From Deltaproteobacteria bacterium (GTDB lineage: Bacteria > Myxococcota > Polyangia > Haliangiales > Haliangiaceae), in the NCBI GenBank assembly GCA_018262455.1, contig JAGSPR010000055.1, positions 1-21,824 on the forward strand: DNA of 21,824 nucleotides, written 5' to 3'. Below are positions 15,895 to 21,824 of this stretch, piece by piece. The translations under genes and the position numbers were made by a program. The notes beneath the pieces were generated by a model. It saw only the letters and a program-made list of their open reading frames with translations. It was not told the DNA's origin and ran no database searches. Position 1 is the first letter of the stretch. Each line of letters opens with the position of its first letter.

Positions 15895-17029
15895 TACTGG
15901 CGCCTCCGGGTTTCGGCTCGGTAGAAGACGGCGTCCACCCGGCCTGGGAGCCGCCGGACACGCCGCGAAACAGCAGGGCGAAATCGGACGGGCTACTCGA
16001 GTTCTTGACCGCCTCCTCGTAGGTGACGAGGCGTTGCTTGACGAGCTGGGCCAGGCTCTGGTCGAACGAGATCATGCCGTAGGGGTGCATGCCTTCGGCG
16101 ATCGCGTTCTTGATCTCGCGGGTCCGGCTCGGCTCCTCGATCATCTCGCGCACGCGCTCGGTGTTCACCATGACCTCGATCGCGGGGACCATCCCCTTGC
16201 CGTCGGCACGCGGCAGCAGGCGCTGCGAGATCACGCCCCGCAGCACGCTCCCGAGCGAGAGCCGGGCCTGCTGCTGCTGGTGCGTCGGAAACATCGAGAT
16301 GATCCGGTTCACGGTCTCGGTCGCATCGACGGTGTGCAGGGTCGACAGCACGAGGTGACCGGTCTCGGCCGAGGTCATCGCGATCTCCGCGGTCTCGAAG
16401 TCGCGCATCTCACCGACGAGGATGACGTCGGGATCCTGACGCAGCGCGGCTCGCAGCGCACGCGAGAACGTCATCGTGTCGAAGCCGATCTCGCGCTGGT
16501 TAATCACCGAACGCTTGTCGCGGAACGTGTACTCGATCGGGTCCTCGATCGTCACGATGTGGTAGGCGTTCTGCGTGTTGATGTAGTCGATCATCGCCGC
16601 GAGCGTGGTCGACTTCCCCGAGCCCGTCGCACCCGTGACGAGCACGATCCCACGCCCGGTGTTGGCGAGGTCGAGCACGGACTTCGGGAGGTTGAGGTTC
16701 TCGAACGGGGGCACTTCGGGCGGGATCAAACGCATCACCATCCCGACGGATCCGCGCTGCTGGAACACGTTGACCCGGTAGCGCACGCCGTCCGGGGTGC
16801 CATAGGCGAGGTCGATGTCCAGGTGCTGCTCGAAGTCGGCGCGCTGCCTGTCATTCATCATGTGAACGGCAAACTGTGCGATCGCCTCCCGGGTCAGCGG
16901 CGGAACGTCGCGGACGGTCCGCAGCTCCCCCTTGATGCGGAAGATCGGCGGCAAGGTCGCCTTCAAGTGGACGTCGGATGCGCCCAGCTGGCGCGCTGCG
17001 CCAAGCACACGGTCGAGGATCTGACTCAT
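15872..17029 (-). CDS. pilT: PilT/PilU-type twitching motility ATPase
   Basis: A 385-residue hexameric motor ATPase of the type IV pilus retraction family, acting at the cytoplasmic face of the inner membrane. Present are the N-terminal GASDVHLK motif (16-23), Walker A GATGSGKS (133-140), the Asp-box region TIEDPIEY (160-167), Walker B-type DPDVILVGEMRD (199-210) and the His box HLVLSTLHT (225-233). A QQQQARLSLGSVLRGVISQRLL segment follows, then a Ser/Gly/Pro-rich C-terminal extension ending EFEIE. PilT and PilU paralogues cannot be separated by eye. No other pilus gene is nearby, so this may be an accessory paralogue. The ATG at 17029 matches the conserved start. Its last 23 bp overlap the next gene. 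Confidence 0.9.
   Translation of the reverse strand: MSQILDRVLGAARQLGASDVHLKATLPPIFRIKGELRTVRDVPPLTREAIAQFAVHMMNDRQRADFEQHLDIDLAYGTPDGVRYRVNVFQQRGSVGMVMRLIPPEVPPFENLNLPKSVLDLANTGRGIVLVTGATGSGKSTTLAAMIDYINTQNAYHIVTIEDPIEYTFRDKRSVINQREIGFDTMTFSRALRAALRQDPDVILVGEMRDFETAEIAMTSAETGHLVLSTLHTVDATETVNRIISMFPTHQQQQARLSLGSVLRGVISQRLLPRADGKGMVPAIEVMVNTERVREMIEEPSRTREIKNAIAEGMHPYGMISFDQSLAQLVKQRLVTYEEAVKNSSSPSDFALLFRGVSGGSQAGWTPSSTEPKPGGASNDEFEIE
15903..15907 (-). promoter_or_regulatory. Strong ribosome binding site (GGAGG) inside the pilT 3' end
   Basis: On the minus strand GGAGG lies 8 nt before the ATG at 15894, within the last codons of the pilT-like gene. It decides the start of the outer-membrane gene despite the 23-bp overlap, and is one of the few clear Shine-Dalgarno sequences here. 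Confidence 0.7.
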
Positions 17030-17170
17030 GGTACGAACAACCCCGGATGTCGAGGGTACCACACGCCTTCCACGGTTCCGTTGGCTTCTCCTGACCGCGC
17101 CTCGACGGGGAAACCTGCACGGACCGACGTGTATGCGCGCCAGAATGAGGCGGGGGGGCCCCACCTGAGT

Positions 17171-17176
17171 TACCCT
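17171..17176 (+). promoter_or_regulatory. Possible -10 element (TACCCT) for the zinc-ribbon gene
   Basis: TACCCT ends 9 bp before the ATG at 17186. The same bases form a small near-perfect palindrome (GTTACC CT GGTGAC, 17169-17182). A GGTGA could also act as a weak ribosome site, so this call is ambiguous. Confidence 0.2.
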
Positions 17177-17185
17177 GGTGACGGG

Positions 17186-18127
17186 ATGCGTTGCCCTAGC
17201 TGCGGCACCCAGAACGAGCCGGATTCGCGGTTCTGTGGGGGATGTGGCGCTCGCTTCACGGGCGCCGAGACCAAGCTCGCGCCCACGCAGAAGATCCACA
17301 GCGATCCAGCGGTGCTCCAGGCGCACCACGCCCAGGCGGTCGCGCAGCGCGCGGCCAGCGTTCCGCAACCGAGCGCCCCTCCCGCGCTCAGCGCGCCGCA
17401 ACCCGTGCCTCGGCAACCCAGTGGATCGCAACCGGCGCAACAGCGGCCCAGCGCCCAGCAGACCGTGCCCGGCAGCGCGCAGCAGATCCGCCAGCGCCAC
17501 CCGAGTGCGCAGTTGCGGGCTTCGACGAACGGACACCAGGAGCAACGGTCGTCCAGCGCGGCTCCCGGCTCTCACGTCGTCCCCGGCGCCCCGCGCCCTG
17601 CCGCGCCCAGCGCACCCGTGCCCTCGGCGCGTGGTTCGCTCGATCAATCGTTCGCGCTCCCCAAGCGCCGCTGGGGCGTGATCATCGCCGTCCTCGTGCT
17701 CGATCTCGGCCTCGCTGCAGCCGGGGTGTGGCTGTTGCTCGAAGGACTGGCCGCGACCCGCGCCGAGCCACGCTCCGAGGCCGCGCCGGGGAACGCCGCG
17801 ACCACGACCGGGACCGCCGAGCCGTTGCCGAGGGCGGCGAACCAGCCCACGGTCGCGGCGTCGGTCACCCCGATCGCCACTGCCAGCCCCCCTGCGAGCG
17901 CGAGCACGCCCGCGCCCGATCCGGCCACCCCACCGGCCACCGACACGCACCAGGGCTCTGCGCAGGCCCGCCCCGCGCACAAGACCTCCAAACCAAGCGG
18001 GGCCCCGGTCGATCCGTACCAGGAACCGCCCCCTGGCGAGCGCAAGCCATCGGGACCACCGCTCGGTCCATCCAAGCCACCCCCGGGCCCCCCGCAAGGT
18101 CCGCCGCCTCCCCCACCGCTCCCATGA
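17186..18127 (+). CDS. Zinc-ribbon single-pass membrane protein with Pro-rich tails
   Basis: A 313-residue protein. The N-terminus is a compact zinc ribbon (C3-x2-C6-x10-C17-x2-C20). A long Gln/Pro/Ala/Ser-rich linker (about 35-160) follows, then one membrane helix (about 165-187, WGVIIAVLVLDLGLAAAG and on). The C-terminal region is Pro/Ala/Thr-rich and finishes in a polyproline run (PPPPPPLP). By the positive-inside rule (KRRW just before the helix) the zinc ribbon is cytosolic and the tail periplasmic. Such proteins are common and uncharacterised in myxobacteria. The next gene starts at the overlapping ATGA (18124), so the two are translationally coupled. Confidence 0.8.
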   Translation: MRCPSCGTQNEPDSRFCGGCGARFTGAETKLAPTQKIHSDPAVLQAHHAQAVAQRAASVPQPSAPPALSAPQPVPRQPSGSQPAQQRPSAQQTVPGSAQQIRQRHPSAQLRASTNGHQEQRSSSAAPGSHVVPGAPRPAAPSAPVPSARGSLDQSFALPKRRWGVIIAVLVLDLGLAAAGVWLLLEGLAATRAEPRSEAAPGNAATTTGTAEPLPRAANQPTVAASVTPIATASPPASASTPAPDPATPPATDTHQGSAQARPAHKTSKPSGAPVDPYQEPPPGERKPSGPPLGPSKPPPGPPQGPPPPPPLP

Positions 18128-19176
18128 CGAACGACGCCTCGATCTCGTATCGGCCACAGTCCACCGGCTCTCACCTCGTCGGAGTCGAGGTGCTCGTCAT
18201 CGATGGTGACGCCACCGTCCACGCCGGCATCGCCCAGCTGCTCTCCGAAGTTCAGCTCCATGTGACCTGCGTCTCGACGGCCGACGCCGGCCTCGCGCTC
18301 GTCGATCGCCAGTTCTTCTCGGTCGCCCTGATCGACATCGACACCCCGAACCCGCGCGCCGGCATCGCCACGATCCTCGCGCTCAAGGCCGCGTCACCGA
18401 CGTCGATGGTGATCGCGATGACACCGCGGCGCTCGTACGACGACGCGGTCGATGCCGTGCGCGCTGGCGCGATCGATCTGATCCTGAAGGCGCCCGACTC
18501 GGTCGCGTACCTCAAGGATCGCGTGCTCGATGCGGCGGGACGCTCGGTCGGCAAGCGCGAGGTCGACTCCGTGCTCGACGACGTGCGCGGCGTGCACGAG
18601 GAGTTTCTCCAGCGCTTCATGGAGTCCGAACGCCGCGCGATCGATCTCGCCGACAAGGCGGCCGGCCGAGATCCCGCGCGCTCGGTCCAGCTCGACGAGC
18701 TGCGCGTCCTCGTCATCGACGAGGTCGACGATCTCGTGTCCTCGCTCACGGCCGCCGCGCCGAAAGGCTTCGTGTTCGTCCACGCCACGTCCGGCGGCGA
18801 GGGTCTCGATCGCATCAGCTCGGGCACGTTCCACTACGCGATGGTTGCCGAGGACGTCACCGATCTGCCTGCCCGGACGCTCGCGCGCACGATCCGCAAC
18901 CAGCACCCCGACACCGTGGTGCTGACGTTCCTCGGGCCATCGGACAACGGCCGGGTCGAGCTGGTCGAGACGGCCGGCTCGCGCGCGCTCGTCACGCCCT
19001 TCACCGACGCCCAGCAGCTGGTCGAACGGCTCGACGAGCTGTCCGAGGCCTGGCGGGCCAAGGCACGCGAGCGGCGTTACACGCAGGCGTTCCGCGAGAA
19101 GCACTACGACTTCCTGCGGCGATACGTCGAGCTGCGGACGAAGATCGATCGCGCGATGCACGACGGTCCGGGCTAG
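18124..19176 (+). CDS. Tandem-receiver response regulator without output domain
   Basis: A 350-residue cytosolic protein. The first receiver (about 20-138) keeps the catalytic set: acidic pair D27/D29, phosphoacceptor D71 (ALIDIDTP), T100 and K122. A helical linker (about 145-190) joins it to a second receiver-like domain (about 192-310). There the acidic pair is present (D199, E200), but the acceptor position is Ala242 and the Lys is Thr291, so it is probably a pseudo-receiver. A basic helical tail (about 310-345, rich in Arg and Tyr) ends the protein, with no DNA-binding domain. It may act by protein contacts, perhaps with its coupled zinc-ribbon membrane partner; that is inference. Confidence 0.82.
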   Translation: MTNDASISYRPQSTGSHLVGVEVLVIDGDATVHAGIAQLLSEVQLHVTCVSTADAGLALVDRQFFSVALIDIDTPNPRAGIATILALKAASPTSMVIAMTPRRSYDDAVDAVRAGAIDLILKAPDSVAYLKDRVLDAAGRSVGKREVDSVLDDVRGVHEEFLQRFMESERRAIDLADKAAGRDPARSVQLDELRVLVIDEVDDLVSSLTAAAPKGFVFVHATSGGEGLDRISSGTFHYAMVAEDVTDLPARTLARTIRNQHPDTVVLTFLGPSDNGRVELVETAGSRALVTPFTDAQQLVERLDELSEAWRAKARERRYTQAFREKHYDFLRRYVELRTKIDRAMHDGPG

Positions 19177-19177
19177 C

Positions 19178-19211
19178 GGGTCCGTAGGGCGTTTGTCGAG
19201 AACGCGGACCC
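19178..19211 (+). terminator. Possible terminator hairpin after the tandem-receiver gene
   Basis: GGGTCCG (19178-19184) pairs with CGGACCC (19205-19211). An inner CGTT/AACG stem closes a 7-nt loop, with a bulge on the left side. It begins 2 bp after the stop codon. No U-tract follows, so it would be an atypical terminator or a 3'-end stabiliser. Confidence 0.45.
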
Positions 19212-19491
19212 CGCGGCTGCCGCGCCTGCGGACTCCCCTCGCCGTGCTCACACAGTTGCTCGCGGGTGTGGACCGGCGCTCGCGCGACGACCCGACGTGC
19301 CCGCTGCGGAACTGCGCGCGGCGAGGGGGTCCTCCGGCGGGCGCGCCGCGGGTGGCGAGGCGAAGCGGGCCCGCGGGTGGAATGGGCTGATCCGGATCGA
19401 TCCGGGTTGGTTGTGGGTGGCTCGGAGCGAACCACGCGGATCCACACGGAATTCGCCTTCGAGATCGTACCTGGCGCGTATAGTCCGAGCC
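19212..19491. other. Non-coding stretch; nothing gene-like seen apart from a 14-bp palindrome
   Basis: No open frame here has a convincing start, codon bias or family resemblance. The only structure is a perfect palindrome CCGGATCGATCCGG at 19392-19405, about 86 bp before the lipid kinase start, which could be an operator. No tRNA or riboswitch-like fold is evident. Confidence 0.5.
19479..19484 (+). promoter_or_regulatory. -10 element (TATAGT) for the lipid kinase-recC operon
   Basis: TATAGT is a 5/6 match to the -10 consensus and ends 7 bp before the GTG at 19492, predicting a leaderless transcript. The -35 region is poor. Confidence 0.4.
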
Positions 19492-20463
19492 GTGCTGACA
19501 CCGCGGACCACCGTGATCGTGAATCCTTCGTCGCAGGGCGGCCGGCTCGGCAAGCGATGGAGCGAGCTCGCGGACACGATCGGCCGCGCGTTCCCGTTCG
19601 ACGACGTGATGACGCAGGCTCCGGGGGATGCCACGCGACTGACGCGAGATGCGCTGCGCGGCGGGGCCGAGCGGATCGTCGCGATCGGGGGCGACGGCAC
19701 GATCAACGAGGTGGTCAACGGATTCTTCGATGACGAGGGCACGGCGATCGCGCCCGAGGCGAGCCTCGCGTTGATCCCGTTCGGGACCGGCGGAGATTTT
19801 CGCCGCACGTTCGATCTCCCCACCGAGATCGGCGACGCGGCCGCGGTCGTCGCGGCGAACCACCGCCGCAAGATCGATGTCGGGAGGCTGACGTTCATCT
19901 CGACCTCCGGCGAGACCCGAGGCCAGCGAGTCCATCGGATGTTCGCGAACATCGCGTCGTTCGGCGTGTCGGGCGTGGTCGATCGGCTGGTCAACGAGTC
20001 CGGCAAGCGGCTCGGTCGGCTGTCGTTCATGGTCGCCACCGCGCGAGCGACGTGGTCGTACACGAACCAGCGGGTGCAGCTGGTGTTCGATGGCAAGGAC
20101 CGCGTGGAGTCCACGATCAACACCGTCGCGATCGCGAACGGCCGGTACTTCGGCGGGGCGATGAAGATCGCCCCGGACGCCGAGCCCGACGACGGCCTGT
20201 TCGACGTGGTGTCGCTCGGCGACTTCGGCTTTGGTGACGTGCTCAAGAGTGGCCGGCGACTCTACAAAGGCACGCACCTCGGAATGAACAAGGTGACCAC
20301 GCGGCGGGCGAGGATCGTCGAGGCCGAGGGCATCGATCCGGACGCGGTCATCGAGCTCGACATCGATGGTGAGTCGCCCGGCAAGTTGCCCGCGCGGTTC
20401 GAGCTCGTGCCGGCAGCGCTGTGGTTCGTGGTCCCCGGTCCGTCGCCGCGGATCACGAGCTAG
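19492..20463 (+). CDS. Diacylglycerol kinase-family lipid kinase (YegS/DgkB-like)
   Basis: A 323-residue soluble, membrane-associating kinase that phosphorylates a lipid such as diacylglycerol with ATP. Hallmarks are the NPSSQGG nucleotide loop (11-17), the IGGDGTINEVVNG signature (65-77) and PFGTGGDFRRT (96-106, the usual GTGNDFAR-like motif with Gly for Asn). Further hallmarks are ANIASFGVSG and the C-terminal DDGLFDVV and DIDGE motifs. The GTG at 19492 places the first beta-strand (TTVIVNP) as in the family and sits just after a -10 hexamer. The gene is 2 bp from recC and probably shares its transcript. The functional link to DNA repair is unclear. Confidence 0.9.
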   Translation: MLTPRTTVIVNPSSQGGRLGKRWSELADTIGRAFPFDDVMTQAPGDATRLTRDALRGGAERIVAIGGDGTINEVVNGFFDDEGTAIAPEASLALIPFGTGGDFRRTFDLPTEIGDAAAVVAANHRRKIDVGRLTFISTSGETRGQRVHRMFANIASFGVSGVVDRLVNESGKRLGRLSFMVATARATWSYTNQRVQLVFDGKDRVESTINTVAIANGRYFGGAMKIAPDAEPDDGLFDVVSLGDFGFGDVLKSGRRLYKGTHLGMNKVTTRRARIVEAEGIDPDAVIELDIDGESPGKLPARFELVPAALWFVVPGPSPRITS

Positions 20464-20465
20464 CG

Positions 20466-21824
20466 ATGTTGCGCGCGATCCACAGCAACCGCGTCGAGGA
20501 CCTGATGGCGGCACTGCTCGAGGCGTTGCCTCCGGCCGATCCGTTCGCGCCGACGACCATCATCGTCGGCAGTCATCTCGTCGCGCGCTGGCTGTCGCGC
20601 GAGATCGCGTTCGCACGCGGGATCGCCACCGCGCTCGACCTGGTGACCTTCGATCGGTTCGTCGAGCGGGTATGGGCGGGTGATGACGCCGGACGGCAGG
20701 CTGGGCTTGCCGCTCTCGATCGCGGGATGCTCGGGGCAGCCTTCGCCTCGGTGCTCGCGGATGCGGATCTCGTCCGCCGGCTGCCACCGGTAGCGGCGTA
20801 TCTCGAGGCGGCGCCTGCTCCCGATGATCGTGCCGGCCCTCGTCGCGTCCAGCTCGCCGAGCACCTCGCGTCGCTGACCTGGAGCTACGCCCTGTCGCGT
20901 CCGGACTGGATGCCGGCGCTCGTCATCGGCCAGGTGCCGAGCGAGCTCGCCGGCGACCCCACCGCGCGATGGCAGGCGCAGCTGATCGGCGCGGCGCTGT
21001 CGCGGCTGCCGGCGGATCGCCGATGGGCACCCGCGCCGATGCTGCCGTGGTTGCGCCGGCGTGCCGGGCTCTCCGCCCCGCGGCTCGACGCGCCTGTGAT
21101 CGCGTTCGGGATGTCGTTCTTCGCGCGGGCGCAGCTCGAGGCACTCACCGATCTCGCCGCCACGACCGAGGTCAGCGTGTACATCCTCGATCCGTGCGAG
21201 GAGCTCTGGGACGACGTCGCCGGTCGCGCGACCGATGTCATCATCGATCCGCTGCCGCTCGTGCTGTGGGGGCGGCCGGTGCGCGACACGCTCGCGGCGC
21301 TCGTCGAGCGGACCGGCGGAGATCTCGACGGGCGGTTCGGGGAGCCACCGCTGGCGGAGGCTCCGGCCACGGCGCGCGACCGCTTGCTCGCCGACGTCCG
21401 GACCCGGCGGGTGCCCGAGCTCGAGCCGAGCGCGCGTGAGGCCGGCGTCGGCGTGCTCGCGTGCCCCAATCCGCGTCGCGAGATCGAAGTGATCGCCTCG
21501 GAGGCCCGGCGCCAGCTCGATGGCGACCCCACGCTGTGCGCCCACGAGATCGCGGTGTGGATCGCGGGCGAAGCCGAGCACTACCTCGCCCAGGCGCCCT
21601 CCGCCTTCGAGGCCGTCGGCGTGCCCTGTCACCTGATCGACGCGCCGATCGACGATCGCGGCCGGATCGGAGAGGCCGTGCTCGCGCTGCTCGAGCTGCC
21701 GACGTCGGCGATGGCCCGTCGCGATCTGCTGCGCGTGATGACCCATCCCGCGGTGCTCGCCGGACATCCTCACGTCGCTGCGGCCGACTGGGTGCGCTGG
21801 ACCGAGCGGCTCGGCATCGCCCAC
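20466..21824 (+). CDS. recC: RecBCD enzyme subunit RecC (5' part, truncated by window edge)
   Basis: An open frame of 453 codons from ATG 20466 to the window end without a stop. RecC is the non-catalytic subunit of the RecBCD helicase-nuclease. It splits the duplex ahead of RecB and RecD and scans for Chi. RecC traits are the N-terminal HSNR (6-9), the region corresponding to VxLLNPCxxYW (VYILDPCEELW, about 238-248), the CPNPRREIEV segment (about 333-343, CHSPxREVEV in E. coli) and a following IAVWIAGEAEHYL block. The segment between the DPC and CPNPRRE motifs is shorter than in E. coli. recB and recD would be expected downstream. It follows the lipid kinase by 2 bp without a clear ribosome site. 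Confidence 0.88.
   Translation, partial: MLRAIHSNRVEDLMAALLEALPPADPFAPTTIIVGSHLVARWLSREIAFARGIATALDLVTFDRFVERVWAGDDAGRQAGLAALDRGMLGAAFASVLADADLVRRLPPVAAYLEAAPAPDDRAGPRRVQLAEHLASLTWSYALSRPDWMPALVIGQVPSELAGDPTARWQAQLIGAALSRLPADRRWAPAPMLPWLRRRAGLSAPRLDAPVIAFGMSFFARAQLEALTDLAATTEVSVYILDPCEELWDDVAGRATDVIIDPLPLVLWGRPVRDTLAALVERTGGDLDGRFGEPPLAEAPATARDRLLADVRTRRVPELEPSAREAGVGVLACPNPRREIEVIASEARRQLDGDPTLCAHEIAVWIAGEAEHYLAQAPSAFEAVGVPCHLIDAPIDDRGRIGEAVLALLELPTSAMARRDLLRVMTHPAVLAGHPHVAAADWVRWTERLGIAH

Noticed and set aside
19193..19390. 65-codon plus-strand open frame in the gap before the lipid kinase
   Set aside because: The product is Arg/Pro-rich with no pattern, and it starts within a hairpin right after a stop codon.
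20460..21824. 454-codon minus-strand frame at the right edge
   Set aside because: The plus strand of the same region encodes recognisable RecC motifs. The minus frame is Arg/His-rich and unrecognisable.
1..21824. Sigma-54 (-24/-12) promoters that could be targets of the FHA activator
   Set aside because: I looked upstream of all genes for TGGCAC-N5-TTGC-like sites and saw none that were convincing.
1..21824. CRISPR arrays, tRNA genes, integrase attachment sites
   Set aside because: No regularly spaced repeats, cloverleaf-type sequences (GGTTCGA-type T loop with acceptor stem) or integrase genes were seen.

Overview
The window is very GC-rich (roughly 70% by eye). It carries gene types typical of Myxococcota (former Deltaproteobacteria): a forkhead-associated (FHA) sigma-54 activator, a PilT-type motor, a PilZ protein with a long acidic tail, receiver/PATAN (DUF4388) proteins, and an outer-membrane protein with a charged linker. 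I suspect a Polyangia/Haliangium/Kofleria-like myxobacterium. That placement is inferred from gene content, not from a marker alignment. All genes share one composition, so I see no clear foreign island.

Layout. At 1-113 is the 3' end of an unknown gene. At 143-1303 (+) is an Fe-S/CCG-domain oxidoreductase subunit, convergent with an FHA-GAF-AAA+-Fis sigma-54 activator (1310-3265, -). That activator is divergent from a 934-residue receiver-like/PATAN/alanine-rich coiled-coil protein (3342-6146, +). Their shared 76-bp intergenic region carries a perfect 12-bp inverted repeat placed almost identically against both start codons. Next comes a 161-bp imperfect palindrome (6157-6317) between convergent genes. 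A pyrE-lipoprotein pair (7472-6328, -) is divergent from a plant-type gshA (7586-8938, +). gshA is convergent, stop codon on stop codon, with the PilZ/acidic-tail gene (11370-8935, -).

Upstream of that gene on the same strand are alaS (14210-11544), an outer-membrane barrel protein (15894-14266) and a PilT-type ATPase (17029-15872). The last two overlap. Divergent from pilT, a zinc-ribbon single-pass membrane protein (17186-18127) overlaps a two-receiver protein (18124-19176) by ATGA. A 315-bp non-coding stretch follows, then a diacylglycerol-kinase-family lipid kinase (19492-20463) and, 2 bp later, the 5' part of recC, which runs off the window at 21824.

How it fits together. The metabolic and housekeeping genes (pyrE, gshA, alaS, recC) are interspersed with regulatory and envelope genes. 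The strongest non-standard signals are non-coding. They are the mirrored 12-mer between the FHA activator and its divergent partner, the 161-bp palindromic element, and a repeated TAnnnT hexamer 6-9 bp upstream of six start codons, which would fit leaderless transcription. I found no CRISPR array, tRNA, rRNA or complete transposon.
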